A stretch of DNA of 44,267 nt from Glutamicibacter soli (GCF_003309065.1 NZ_POAF01000013.1:1-44267); one strand, 5' to 3'; shown: positions 33,043 to 42,124, numbered from the stretch's first letter. Program-made: numbers and translations. The notes: generated from the sequence alone by a model not told the origin.

Positions 33043-33072
33043 TCTCAGCCGCCGATGCCGGCGCAGCTATCC

Positions 33073-33117
33073 AAGGCCCAGGCGGCCCGCGTTCGACGCG
33101 GGCCGCCTGGCCCTTTT
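33073..33117 (+). terminator. Strong hairpin terminator after the MHS carrier
   Basis: CCAGGCGGCCCGCGT (33078-33092) pairs with ACGCGGGCCGCCTGG (33096-33110) over 15 bp; after one C-C mismatch four more pairs follow, and TTTT (33114-33117). Confidence 0.85.
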
Positions 33118-33128
33118 CGGGACGTAAA

Positions 33129-33156
33129 CCTGGGAGCAGATAGGGCTGCTTCCAGG
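33129..33156 (-). terminator. Hairpin terminator of the LacI gene
   Basis: CCTGGGAGCAG (33129-33139) and CTGCTTCCAGG (33146-33156) pair over 11 bp with one G-T pair, six bases beyond the LacI stop on the minus strand. Confidence 0.6.
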
Positions 33157-33161
33157 AGTGG

Positions 33162-34175
33162 CTAATGGTCGGCCGGCGGCCGGCTGGTGGAGTTGCGTAC
33201 GATCAGTTCGTGGCCCAGCGTGTGGGCCCGTGCTGGTTCCTCCTTGCGGATGGCGCGCAGCAGCATCGCAACGGCGAGTTCACCCTGCTCGTGCGGAAGC
33301 TGCCGGATGGTGGTCAGTCCGAAGAACTCGGCCAGTTCGTGGTCGTCCACGCCGACCACCGAAAGCTCGCGGGGCAACTGCATCCCCAGATCCCTGGCAG
33401 CTAGGATGGCGCCGATAGCCATTTCGTCGCTGGCTGCGAAGATGGCGGTGGGACGGGCATCCGGGTTTCCCAGCAGCTGCTTGGCCACCGTGTATCCCTG
33501 GGCCATCGTGAAGTCTGCGCCGACGCACAGAGCCTCATCGAGGTCGATGCCAGCTTCGGCCAGCGCACGTTCGTAGCCGATGCGCCGGTGGGAAGGGACA
33601 CGGAAATCCACATCGGTTTCCGATGAACCACCGATGTAGCCCACCCGGGTGTGCCCCAGGGACAGCAGGTGCGCAGTGCCCAGCGCGGATACCGCTTCGT
33701 CGTCCACCTGCAACGTCGGGACACCCGGCAGCGGACCACCTACTCCGACCAGCGGCTTGTCCAGTGCGTGCAGGGCCACCACTTCGGTCTCGCTGAGTTC
33801 GACGTTCACTGCGATAACTGCGTCGACCCGTTGGCGCTGCAGGAAATCGGAGAAGATCTGGTGCCGCTGTGCGGGATCCTTGGTCAGCTGGTAGAGCGTG
33901 GTGTCGTAGCCCTCGCGCATCAGGGCCGTGCAGATGCCCTCCAGCACGCTGGCGTAGAACCAGTGGTTGATTACCGGTACCAGCACGCCGATGTTCCGGG
34001 TGCGCCCGGAGGCCAACCCCGAGGCGGTGGAAGATACCACGTACCCCAGATCGTGGGCGGCCTGCTGGACCGCGGCCAGCGCGCTAGGGGAAACGTTGCC
34101 GCGTCCGGAAAGCGCGCGCGAAACGGTCGCCACGGAGACGCCCGCGGCTCGGGCTACGTCCTTGATGCCGGCCAA
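33162..34175 (-). CDS. LacI-family regulator of maltose/alpha-glucoside genes
   Basis: 337 residues. The N-terminal HTH is complete (IKDVARAAGVSVATVSRALSG, then hinge TASGLASGRTRN), followed by a periplasmic-binding-protein-like effector domain (NIGVLVPVINHWFYASVLEGI). The start codon is TTG at 34175, chosen because AAGGA lies at the right distance, no ATG or GTG is near, and the family start MAGIKDVA is restored. Direct neighbours are a GH13 glucosidase and malEFG; two copies of a TGTAAACGCTTACA-type operator lie between those genes, so it most likely represses both units until sugar is present. Confidence 0.88.
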   Translation of the reverse strand: MAGIKDVARAAGVSVATVSRALSGRGNVSPSALAAVQQAAHDLGYVVSSTASGLASGRTRNIGVLVPVINHWFYASVLEGICTALMREGYDTTLYQLTKDPAQRHQIFSDFLQRQRVDAVIAVNVELSETEVVALHALDKPLVGVGGPLPGVPTLQVDDEAVSALGTAHLLSLGHTRVGYIGGSSETDVDFRVPSHRRIGYERALAEAGIDLDEALCVGADFTMAQGYTVAKQLLGNPDARPTAIFAASDEMAIGAILAARDLGMQLPRELSVVGVDDHELAEFFGLTTIRQLPHEQGELAVAMLLRAIRKEEPARAHTLGHELIVRNSTSRPPADH

Positions 34176-34225
34176 GAAATTCCTTCCGACACAGTGGTGG
34201 ATGAAAATACAATATAGGTTTGACT

Positions 34226-34259
34226 GGGCGCGACGGAACCGGGAAGGCCAGTCGCGCCC
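34226..34259 (-). terminator. Hairpin between glucosidase and LacI genes
   Basis: GGGCGCGAC (34226-34234) and GTCGCGCCC (34251-34259) form a perfect 9-bp stem with a 16-base loop, 28 bases beyond the glucosidase stop. No T run. Confidence 0.5.
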
Positions 34260-34286
34260 TGTTCACCAGACTACCTGCTGGGGCGA

Positions 34287-35966
34287 TCAGCCGCGTAACC
34301 ATACAGTGGATTCCGCTGCGATCTGCCGTTCCGACGGCTGAGGTGCGCTGGAGGCGATGACGGTCAAGTCTATGGTGCAGGCAGGCAGCTCGCGCTCGGA
34401 GCCTGCGAAGCTGGAGACCACCACCACGTCATTGTTCTTGAAGGCCAGAACGTCGGGGTCGCCGGTGTCCAGCCATTCCAGTGTCCCCAGCCCCAGATCG
34501 TGATTGCGGCGCAGTCGGAGCAGAGATATGTAGAGGTTCAGGGTGGAGTCGGGGGTCGCGCTTTGAACGTCCCGGGCGTAGTCTTCCCACCCCGCGGGCT
34601 GCGGCAGCCAGCTGTTTCCAGTAGGGGAGAAGCCCGCAGCGGGTGCTCCTGTTTCCCACGGAATCGGCACCCTGCACCCGTCCCTGCCGTAGCGTTTGCC
34701 GTTGGTGCGGAACCACGTGGGGTCCTGGCGCGCCTCGTCGGGCAGCTCGACGACTTCCGGGAGCCCGAGTTCCTCGCCCTGGTACAAGTAGGCTCCGCCG
34801 GGCAACGCGAGCATCAGCGTGCTGGCGGAACGGGCGCGGCGCAGGCCGATGGCGGGATCCGGGAGGTTCGGTGTCAGTGGGCCTATGCCCTCGCCTTGGG
34901 GATTGTCCTCAGTTAGCGCGAGCCTAGTTGCATGGCGGACCACGTCGTGGTTCGACAGCACCCAGGTGCTCGGTGCGCCGACTGCTGCGAACTCCTGCAG
35001 CGATTCGTCGATCGTCGCGCGGATTTGAGCGGCGTTGAAGCTACAGGACAAGTACGGGAAATTGAAGGCCTGGTGCATTTCGTCGGAACGAACCCATTTG
35101 GCCATCAGGGATAACGGGCTGACCCAGGCTTCCGCGCAGAGCACGCGATCACCTTCGTATTCATCCAGCACCTTGCGCCAGTCGCGGTAGATTTCATGCA
35201 CGCCATCTTGGCCCCACCACGGGGCCAGCTCCTCGGTGCCGCCCATCGACGCAGCGGCCGGGTCTACCACGTAATCCGGCAGCCCATCGGATTTGATCAG
35301 TCCATGGGCTACATCCACCCGGAAGCCGTCCGTTCCGCGGTCCAGCCAGAACCGCAGCACGTCGCGGAACATCTCCCGGACCTCATCGTTGTGCCAGTTG
35401 AAGTCCGGCTGCGAAGAATCAAAGATGTGCAGATAATATTGCCCCGGGGTGCCATCTGGGTTGACTGTCTGCGTCCACATGGGACCGCCAAATACCGATT
35501 CCCAGTTGTTCGGAAGCCCCGCATCCGGCGCATCGTGGAAAATGAAACGTTCACGCTCCGGGGACCCCGGTGCGGAGGCTAACGCTTTCTGGAACCACGG
35601 ATGCTGATCCGAACAGTGATTCGGCACCAGATCCACGATGACGCGCAGCCCCAGCTCGTGGGCGTGGGCAATCATGGCATCGAAGTCTTCCAGCGTCCCG
35701 AACAGGGGATCCACATCGCAGTAGTCGGAGACATCGTAGCCGGCGTCTTTCTGGGGGGATTTGAAGAAGGGGGACAGCCAAATGGCATCGACCCCGAGGT
35801 CTGCCAAGGATTGCAGCCGTGCAGTGATTCCTGGTAGATCACCCATGCCGTCGCCGTTCGCATCAGCGAAGGAGCGCGGATAGATCTGGTAGATCACCGA
35901 AGAGCGCCACCAATCGGTAGCCGCCTCGGGCTCTCGGGTCTCTGCGAGGGAGCGGATTTCAGTCAT
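34287..35966 (-). CDS. GH13 alpha-glucosidase
   Basis: 559 residues from ATG 35966 (563 if ATG 35978 is used; neither has a good ribosome site; 35966 gives the common family start). A complete TIM-barrel GH13 enzyme: IYQIYPRSFADANGDGMGDL, VDLVPNH, the nucleophile Asp218 in DGFRVDVAHG, the acid/base Glu279 in LCAEAWV, and Asp341 in LSNHDVVRH. QPDFNW before the nucleophile is typical of intracellular alpha-glucosidases and not of secreted amylases; there is no signal peptide. It would split the maltodextrins imported by MalEFG. Linkage preference cannot be read safely. Confidence 0.92.
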   Translation of the reverse strand: MTEIRSLAETREPEAATDWWRSSVIYQIYPRSFADANGDGMGDLPGITARLQSLADLGVDAIWLSPFFKSPQKDAGYDVSDYCDVDPLFGTLEDFDAMIAHAHELGLRVIVDLVPNHCSDQHPWFQKALASAPGSPERERFIFHDAPDAGLPNNWESVFGGPMWTQTVNPDGTPGQYYLHIFDSSQPDFNWHNDEVREMFRDVLRFWLDRGTDGFRVDVAHGLIKSDGLPDYVVDPAAASMGGTEELAPWWGQDGVHEIYRDWRKVLDEYEGDRVLCAEAWVSPLSLMAKWVRSDEMHQAFNFPYLSCSFNAAQIRATIDESLQEFAAVGAPSTWVLSNHDVVRHATRLALTEDNPQGEGIGPLTPNLPDPAIGLRRARSASTLMLALPGGAYLYQGEELGLPEVVELPDEARQDPTWFRTNGKRYGRDGCRVPIPWETGAPAAGFSPTGNSWLPQPAGWEDYARDVQSATPDSTLNLYISLLRLRRNHDLGLGTLEWLDTGDPDVLAFKNNDVVVVSSFAGSERELPACTIDLTVIASSAPQPSERQIAAESTVWLRG

Positions 35967-35996
35967 GACGGTAACCATAAACGAATTTTCGGCATA

Positions 35997-36010
35997 TGTA
36001 AACGCTTACA
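35997..36010. promoter_or_regulatory. LacI-type operator at the glucosidase promoter
   Basis: TGTAAACGCTTACA, near-perfect palindrome. It adjoins GATAAT (36015-36010, minus strand), a good -10 for the glucosidase gene, so binding here would block transcription start. Confidence 0.75.
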
Positions 36011-36117
36011 TTATCGGCCTAGTAGACGCCGCTAGGTGTTGCCTGTTTTGGGGAATCTGGCGCGAAAATGACTGATTTACATGAATTTCTTGTCAAAAAG
36101 CATGATCTATGCCACTC

Positions 36118-36131
36118 TGGAAACGCTTACA
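36118..36131. promoter_or_regulatory. LacI-type operator at the malE promoter
   Basis: TGGAAACGCTTACA, differing from the other copy at one base. It lies about 103 bases before malE, downstream of a TTGTCA -35-like word (36090-36095) and overlapping the expected -10. Confidence 0.7.
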
Positions 36132-36233
36132 TTCGAGTTGTCACTCGCACTCGAAAGAACCGACCGGCCCATACCGCGGTGACTCGCAGTCGATCCGGTC
36201 CTCTGGACAAAGTTGTCACGAAAGGACACCCCC

Positions 36234-37496
36234 ATGATGGTGAACAAGCGCTCCCTTCTTCTGGGTGGGGCGGTGACCGCAATTGCGGCGCTATCCCTGA
36301 CCGCCTGCGGTGGTTCGAACAGTTCAACCCCGCAGCCTTCGGAAACGGCTGCGCAGTCCTCGCCGGCCGCCGCCGAAGCAGGATCGCTGACCGTGTGGGT
36401 CGATGCCAACCGCGAGCCGGTCCTGAAGGATGCCGCAGCGGATTTCCAGGCCAAATCGGGCGTCAAGGTCGATCTGGTGATCAAGGACTTCTCCAAGATC
36501 CAGGAAGACTTCCTCAAGCAGGTACCAACCGGCAAGGGCCCGGACATCACCATCGGTGCCCACGACTGGCTGGGCAACCTCGTCAACAACGGCGTAGTCC
36601 AGCCGGTCGAGCTTGGCGACAAGAGCGCGGACTTCCAGGATGTCGCCATGGACGCGATGAGCTATGAGGGCAACACCTATGGCGTCCCGTACGCAACGGA
36701 GAACCTCGCACTGCTGCGCAACAAGGATCTCGCCGACAAGGCCCCGGCAACCTTCGACGAGATGATCGCCGAGGGAGAGAAGGCGGGCACCGAATTCCCG
36801 TTCCTGGTACAGGTATCGGAGCTGGGCGACCCGTTCCACGCCTACCCATTCCAGACCTCCTTTGACGCTCCGGTGTTCGGAACCGATGAAAACGGCGCCT
36901 ACGACGCCAGCGACCTGCAGATCGGCAACGAGGGCGGCCTGGAGTTCGCCCAGTGGCTCGCCGACCAGGGCGAAGCGGGAACCTTGAAGACCTCCGTGGA
37001 CGCTGACATCGCCAAGGAGAAGTTCATTTCCGGCGATTCGCCCTTCCTGCTGACCGGCCCGTGGAACGTGGAAGCGGCCGAAGACGCCAAGATCGACCTG
37101 GCCATCGACCCGATCCCAAGCGCCGGCGGCGACGAAGCACAGCCATTCGTGGCAGTCCAGGGCTTCTTCGTCTCCTCCAAGACCGAGAACCTGCTGGCAG
37201 CAACGGAGTTCCTGACCAATTACATCGGCACCGCCGAGGTCCAGACCAAGCTCTACGAAGTGGGCAACCGTCCGCCGGCCAACAAGGAAGCCTTCGAGGC
37301 GGCCAAGTCCGATGAGACCATCGCGGCCTTCGGCGCGGTCGGCGAAGACGGCGTTCCGATGCCGAACATCCCTGAAATGGCAGCCGTGTGGGAATTCTGG
37401 GGCGTCGCCGAAGCAGAGATCATTTCCGGCAAGGCCGAACCGGCCAAGCGCTGGAAGCAGATGACCGCCGATATCGAAAAGTCCATCTCAAAGTAA
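36234..37496 (+). CDS. malE: Maltose/maltodextrin-type ABC substrate-binding lipoprotein
   Basis: 420 residues from ATG 36234, which has AAAGGA 7 bases upstream. The signal peptide ends in a lipobox LTAC (Cys25). The mature part is a family-1 extracellular solute-binding protein (SLTVWVDANREPVLKDAAADF, KGPDITIGAHDWLGNLV, YGVPYATENLALLRN, AFGAVGEDGVPMPNIPEM), close in pattern to MalE. The genes for two permeases follow. The exact sugar is inferred from the neighbouring glucosidase and the MalF-like P2 domain of the permease. Confidence 0.88.
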   Translation: MMVNKRSLLLGGAVTAIAALSLTACGGSNSSTPQPSETAAQSSPAAAEAGSLTVWVDANREPVLKDAAADFQAKSGVKVDLVIKDFSKIQEDFLKQVPTGKGPDITIGAHDWLGNLVNNGVVQPVELGDKSADFQDVAMDAMSYEGNTYGVPYATENLALLRNKDLADKAPATFDEMIAEGEKAGTEFPFLVQVSELGDPFHAYPFQTSFDAPVFGTDENGAYDASDLQIGNEGGLEFAQWLADQGEAGTLKTSVDADIAKEKFISGDSPFLLTGPWNVEAAEDAKIDLAIDPIPSAGGDEAQPFVAVQGFFVSSKTENLLAATEFLTNYIGTAEVQTKLYEVGNRPPANKEAFEAAKSDETIAAFGAVGEDGVPMPNIPEMAAVWEFWGVAEAEIISGKAEPAKRWKQMTADIEKSISK

Positions 37497-37521
37497 CACC
37501 GCCGCACGTGCGCGTGCCGGA

Positions 37522-37554
37522 CGTGTCGGGGCGGCAATTTGCCGTCCCGACACG
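37522..37554 (+). promoter_or_regulatory. 15-bp hairpin between malE and malF
   Basis: Arms 37522-37536 and 37540-37554 pair over 15 bp with one G-U pair and a three-base loop. No T run follows, and malF has no clear promoter of its own. It probably stabilises the 3' end of malE messenger or partly terminates, so that binding protein exceeds permease. Confidence 0.6.
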
Positions 37555-37625
37555 CGACCACATCCTCGGCACGGCCTACGCCGTACCGCAAGTTCGCCGA
37601 CCTCCGACCCAGGAACAAGCCACAG

Positions 37626-39221
37626 ATGTCACTGACCCACCAGAAGCCGCCGCACAGCAGCGAGCCTGAGCAGGCCGACGCGCTGTCCCCGGCCGCCAAG
37701 CGGCTGTCCACCGCAGCATCAACCTCCACCGGCTTGATCCTGGCCAAGATCGCGATGATCGGCATCGTGGACGCCACCGCCATATTCGCGCTGTTCACCG
37801 CGATCGGCCGCGAAGCCTGGGCGATCGCCGCGGTGGTCGCCGTGATCACCGCGGCCATCAACGTCGTGTATTTCAAGCGGGGCTGGCTGCCGGCCAAGTA
37901 CCTGCTGCCGGGCACCATCTTCCTGCTGATTTTCCAGGTGTTCGTGATCGGCTACACCGGCTATATCGCCTTCACCAACTACGGTTCGGGCCACAACTCG
38001 GACAAGGACGACGCAGTCATGGCGCTGCTCCAGTCCAACCAGAGCCGCGTCCCGGACTCCCCGGGGCTGCCCGTGACGGTGCTGGATGACGGCGGTGAAT
38101 TGTCGCTGCTGGTCGAGCGCGACGGGGTGCAGATGGCAGGCACCACGGAGCAGCCGCTGGAGCCGATCACCGCGGATGAGCTTGCCGGATACACGCAGCT
38201 CAGCTTCGCCGACCTGCTCGGCCGCCAGCAGGAAGTCACCTCCCTGGCGGTGCCGATGAGCGATGACCCGGCCCAGGGGTCGCTGCGCACCTCCGACGGG
38301 CGCACCGCCTACCAGTACACGTCGAACCTGGTCTACGACGAGGCCGCCGGAACCATGACGGACTCCACCACCTCGGTGGTCTACAGCGACACCGGCGTCG
38401 GCGCCTTCACCGCCCCGGACGGCACCCAGCTGATGCCCGGCTGGTCGATCAACGTGGGCTTCGACAACTTCGCCAAGGCCTTCACCGACTCCTCCATTCG
38501 CACCGCCTTGGGATCGGTGACCGCATGGACCTTCGCCTTCGCCCTGCTGTCGGTGGCCACCACCTTCTTCCTGGGCCTGTTCCTGGCGCTGGTTTTCAAC
38601 GACCTGCGTATGAAGGGCCGCAAGATCTACCGAGTCATCTCGATCCTGCCCTATGCCTTCCCGGCGTTCCTGGGCGGCCTGGTCTGGGCAGGCATGCTCA
38701 ACAAGGATTTCGGCTTCGTGAACCAGGTGCTCTTCGGCGGTGCGCCGATCCCATGGCTGACCGATCCGTGGTTGGCGAAGTTCTCCGTGCTCTGGGTCAA
38801 CCTCTGGCTCGGCTTCCCCTACATGTTCCTGGTCTGCACCGGGGCGCTGCAGTCGATCCCGGATGAACTGGCCGAGGCGGCCAAGATCGACGGTGCCAAG
38901 CCGTTCCAGGTCTTCCGCCTGATCAAGCTCCCGCTGCTGCTGGTCTCTGTGGCCCCGCTGCTGATCAGCTCGTTCGCGTTCAACTTCAACAACTTCAACG
39001 TGATCTACATGCTCACCGAGGGAGGACCGCGGCTCGAAGGGGCAGGGCTCAACGTGGGCTCCACCGACATCCTGATCTCCATGGTCTACAAGGTCGCCTT
39101 CGTCGGCTCCCAGCGCGACTACGGCCTGGCCAGTGCATTCTCCATCATCATCTTCGTGCTGGTCTCCGTCATCGCGGTCATCAGCTTCAAGCAGACCAAG
39201 GCTCTGGAGGAGCTGAACTAA
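37626..39221 (+). CDS. malF: Maltose ABC transporter permease MalF
   Basis: 531 residues from ATG 37626 with AGGAA upstream; the longer open frame lacks a ribosome site. Membrane helices lie near 37-60, 66-83 and 92-115; a large external loop at about 120-285 follows, as in the P2 domain of E. coli MalF; then five more helices. The EAA loop that contacts the ATPase is ELAEAAKIDGAKPFQVF (414-430). It overlaps malG by one base. No MalK/MsiK ATPase is in the window, so a shared ATPase encoded elsewhere must drive it. Confidence 0.92.
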   Translation: MSLTHQKPPHSSEPEQADALSPAAKRLSTAASTSTGLILAKIAMIGIVDATAIFALFTAIGREAWAIAAVVAVITAAINVVYFKRGWLPAKYLLPGTIFLLIFQVFVIGYTGYIAFTNYGSGHNSDKDDAVMALLQSNQSRVPDSPGLPVTVLDDGGELSLLVERDGVQMAGTTEQPLEPITADELAGYTQLSFADLLGRQQEVTSLAVPMSDDPAQGSLRTSDGRTAYQYTSNLVYDEAAGTMTDSTTSVVYSDTGVGAFTAPDGTQLMPGWSINVGFDNFAKAFTDSSIRTALGSVTAWTFAFALLSVATTFFLGLFLALVFNDLRMKGRKIYRVISILPYAFPAFLGGLVWAGMLNKDFGFVNQVLFGGAPIPWLTDPWLAKFSVLWVNLWLGFPYMFLVCTGALQSIPDELAEAAKIDGAKPFQVFRLIKLPLLLVSVAPLLISSFAFNFNNFNVIYMLTEGGPRLEGAGLNVGSTDILISMVYKVAFVGSQRDYGLASAFSIIIFVLVSVIAVISFKQTKALEELN

Positions 39222-40114
39222 TGTCGACGCAAACTCCCGTCCAGCAGCCCGCAGCACGCCGCAGCTTCGGAAAATGGTTCGCTACTACCGGTTGGCGCCA
39301 CCTGATCGGCGTGGCGCTGTGCATCTACGCGGCGTTCCCGCTGCTCTACGTGCTCTCGGCGTCGCTGAACCCCAACGGAACGCTGCTCTCATCCAACGGG
39401 TTGTTCACCCAGCTCGGCCTGCAAAGCTATGTCGACCTGTTCCGCAACGAGCAGCGGCCCTTCGCCGCCTGGTTCGGAAACACCCTGCTCATCGGGTTGA
39501 CCACCGCCGCCGCTTCGGTATTCCTCGGCGCACTGGCGGCCTACAGCTTCTCGCGCATGCGTTTCACCGGGCGCCGTTTCGGATTGGTCAGCCTGCTGGT
39601 CGTCCAGATCTTCCCGCAGCTGCTGGCAGTCGTGGCCATCTTCATCCTGCTGACCTCGCTGGGCGATGTGTACCCGGCCCTGGGGATCGACAACAAGATT
39701 GCACTAATCATGGTGTACCTGGGCGGAGCGCTCGGCGTGAACACCTACCTGATGTACGGATTCTTCAACACCATCCCGGTGGAGATCGACGAAGCCGCCA
39801 AGATCGACGGCGCCGGCCACGCCAGGATCTTCTTCACCATGATCCTGCGCCTGGTCGCACCGATCCTGGCCGTGGTGGGGCTGCTGTCATTCATTTCCAG
39901 CACGTCGGACTTCGTCATCGCCTCGGTTGTGCTCGTCTCGCCGGAAAACCAGACACTTGCGGTGGGACTGTACTCCTACGTGTCCGAGGAGTTCACTTCC
40001 AACTGGTCGGTGTTCGCCGCCGGGGCGGTACTGGCGGCGCTGCCGGTCATGGTGCTCTTCCTCTTCCTGCAGAAGTACATCGTGGGCGGTTTGACCGCCG
40101 GCGCGGGAAAATAG
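39221..40114 (+). CDS. malG: Maltose ABC transporter permease MalG
   Basis: 297 residues, six membrane helices, EAA loop VEIDEAAKIDGAGHARIFF. The ATG shares its A with the TAA stop of malF. The ending FLQKYIVGGLTAGAGK is typical of MalG. It completes malEFG. Confidence 0.93.
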   Translation: MSTQTPVQQPAARRSFGKWFATTGWRHLIGVALCIYAAFPLLYVLSASLNPNGTLLSSNGLFTQLGLQSYVDLFRNEQRPFAAWFGNTLLIGLTTAAASVFLGALAAYSFSRMRFTGRRFGLVSLLVVQIFPQLLAVVAIFILLTSLGDVYPALGIDNKIALIMVYLGGALGVNTYLMYGFFNTIPVEIDEAAKIDGAGHARIFFTMILRLVAPILAVVGLLSFISSTSDFVIASVVLVSPENQTLAVGLYSYVSEEFTSNWSVFAAGAVLAALPVMVLFLFLQKYIVGGLTAGAGK

Positions 40115-40186
40115 CGCGTCGCCCCCGTGCAGCTGGAGCGCGCCGCGCGAACCGCCAGACGATCGCCAACTCTCAGGCTGGCCACG

Positions 40187-40192
40187 TAAGCT
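40187..40192 (+). promoter_or_regulatory. -10 hexamer TAAGCT for leaderless HAAS-domain gene
   Basis: TAAGCT ends 6 bases before ATG 40199. The word TAAGCTGGA also precedes the META lipoprotein gene at 43688. Confidence 0.5.
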
Positions 40193-40198
40193 GGATGG

Positions 40199-41188
40199 AT
40201 GCAATCTCATCTGCCGCGGGCCGCGCGCAACTATCTTGAACAGCTGCGTCGGGAATTGAGTTTTCTTTCCGACGCCGAGCGCACCGAGATCCTTGCACAT
40301 ACCCGCGAACAGATATCCCGGCTACCCGGCAAGGGCCGGCGCAAGTCCGAACTGCTGCGCCGCCTGGGGGAGCCGGCTGCGGTCGCCGCCGGGTTCACCC
40401 CTACCGAACCAACGGTGCTGAAGGTCAGCAGCGGCCGCCAATTCCTGACCCGCATTCTGGCCTGGCCGATCTTCGCGCTGTCGGTGCTCACCGCCGCGCT
40501 GCTGGTGCTCGGTTCGCAATTTGTTGCGCTCGCCGAGCCGTTGTCCTTCGGCTACGTCGACGGCACGATCTTCGGCACCCTAGCCGAGCTGGAATTGTCG
40601 CTGGGCTCCGCGGTGATGATTTTCGCCTTCATCCCGGTGCTCTTCAGCCTGCTGCCGCTGGTTGTCCACGGAATTCCCGGCCTGGTCCTGCAGGTCATTG
40701 GAGCGTTGGCGACCACCGCCGCCTGCGTACTGGGACTGGCGAGCCTGGGCGCGTTCCTCCTCCCGCTGGCGGTGCTGCTCTGGGCGCAGGTGTTTACCCC
40801 GCTGCTGATGATGCGCGGATCCATGGCCAGCCCCGGTCCGGCCTGGCTGATCTGCGCTTCCGCGGCCCTGCTTGCGGCCATCGGCTACACGACCTACCGT
40901 GGCCTACAGGGCTTCACCGGGAATGCGTGGCTGATCCTTGTTCCGGCGGCGGCGCTTGCGGCCCTGGCGCTGCTGCTTCCGCTGCGGCGGCGCTGGAGCC
41001 ACATCGCATTGATCGCCACCGGCCTGCTGGTCATGGTCGCGGGCTTCATCGCGGCGCTGCCGACCACCTACGAAGCGCCGCTGCTGTGGCCGTGGCTTGC
41101 CGGGGCGATGTCCTTCGCCGGCGGCCACCTGGCCCTGGCCGCCGGCATGTGGCATGAACGGGCGCGAAACCTGCTGGCGCTGTTGTAA
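40199..41188 (+). CDS. HAAS-domain (DUF1700-like) multi-spanning membrane protein
   Basis: 329 residues. The first 65 residues form the helical HAAS domain (YLEQLRRELSFLSDAERTEILAHTREQI, then KSELLRRLGEPAAVAAGF), a short sequence found at the start of membrane proteins paired with PadR regulators. About eight membrane helices follow. No PadR gene is next to it. A TAAGCT -10 ends 6 bases before the ATG. Function unknown. Confidence 0.72.
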   Translation: MQSHLPRAARNYLEQLRRELSFLSDAERTEILAHTREQISRLPGKGRRKSELLRRLGEPAAVAAGFTPTEPTVLKVSSGRQFLTRILAWPIFALSVLTAALLVLGSQFVALAEPLSFGYVDGTIFGTLAELELSLGSAVMIFAFIPVLFSLLPLVVHGIPGLVLQVIGALATTAACVLGLASLGAFLLPLAVLLWAQVFTPLLMMRGSMASPGPAWLICASAALLAAIGYTTYRGLQGFTGNAWLILVPAAALAALALLLPLRRRWSHIALIATGLLVMVAGFIAALPTTYEAPLLWPWLAGAMSFAGGHLALAAGMWHERARNLLALL

Positions 41189-41240
41189 CCAGGGGTCGTT
41201 GCCGGATGATGGACGATGAACACCGTGAAAGGGTAGCCAG

Positions 41241-41984
41241 ATGAGCGACGTGGATCGCACTGAAGACGATACTCCGGTGAAGCGGGGGCGGGGACGCCCG
41301 CGCAAGGACGCCTCCCAGGTTCCCATCACCAAGGAAGCCATCGCTTCCGAAGCGTTGAAGATCATCGGTTCCGAAGGCTTTACCGCGCTGACCATGAACG
41401 GCCTGGCGGGACGGTTCGGGGCCACCTCGCGGGCGTTGTACAACTACGTGAGCGACCGGCAGGAGGTCGTGAACATGGCGGTGGAGCTTTTCATCCGCAG
41501 CACGCCGCTGCTGGAGTTCGACCCGGTCAATTGGCGTGACACCGTGCGCAAGTTCTACCGGGTCAGCCGAGCGCTGTACCGCACCTATCCGCTGGTTGCG
41601 GTGGTTCCGATCTCCGAGCGCGTGGAGGTGGACGGCGGACCGCGCTACATCGAGATGATGGAACGGCTGCTGCGGTTCTACACGGACATGGGCTTCGAGA
41701 TGCCGCAGGCGCTGACCCTGATCCGGGCGTTCAGCCGCGACATCATGTCATTTGCCCTGCAGGCGGACTACTTCCTGGACCGTGTCCCGGAAGGCCGGAA
41801 CGACTACATCTCCCGTGTGGTGCCGCAGGCTTGGCTGGAGCGCTACCCGGAGGCCGAGGCCCCGCTGGTACGCGAATCCCTGAAACAGCCGCGCATGGAC
41901 AGCGACGACCTGTTCGAAGAGCTGCTCCAGCTGCGCATCCTCTCCATCCAGGGAATGCTGGACGCGCTGCCAGCCGCTGACTGA
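41241..41984 (+). CDS. TetR-family regulator with AT-hook-like N-terminus
   Basis: 247 residues. A basic KRGRGRPRKD (14-23), like an AT-hook, precedes the HTH (EAIASEALKIIGSEGFTALTMNGLAGRFGATSRALYNYVSDRQEV). The long ligand-binding part contains FYRVSRALYRTYPLVAVVPISERV, and C-terminal half as in TetR_C-like efflux regulators. AAAGGG precedes the ATG. The DHA2 pump gene follows 140 bases downstream on the same strand and is the likely target. Confidence 0.85.
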   Translation: MSDVDRTEDDTPVKRGRGRPRKDASQVPITKEAIASEALKIIGSEGFTALTMNGLAGRFGATSRALYNYVSDRQEVVNMAVELFIRSTPLLEFDPVNWRDTVRKFYRVSRALYRTYPLVAVVPISERVEVDGGPRYIEMMERLLRFYTDMGFEMPQALTLIRAFSRDIMSFALQADYFLDRVPEGRNDYISRVVPQAWLERYPEAEAPLVRESLKQPRMDSDDLFEELLQLRILSIQGMLDALPAAD

Positions 41985-42000
41985 CCAGAGCAAACGCCAG

Positions 42001-42019
42001 CCCCGCAGCAGGTGCGGGG
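42001..42019 (+). terminator. Small hairpin after the TetR gene
   Basis: CCCCGCA (42001-42007) and TGCGGGG (42013-42019), 5-base loop, no T run. It may be an attenuator before the pump gene. Confidence 0.4.
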
Positions 42020-42124
42020 AATATCCCGGTGCCTCCGGACGCTATACCCAGCGCGTGCCATGAACCGCCCGGCGGCTTCGGCGCGCACCGAACCAGCTCC
42101 GCCAGCCGTTGTCCGAAAGTTGCC

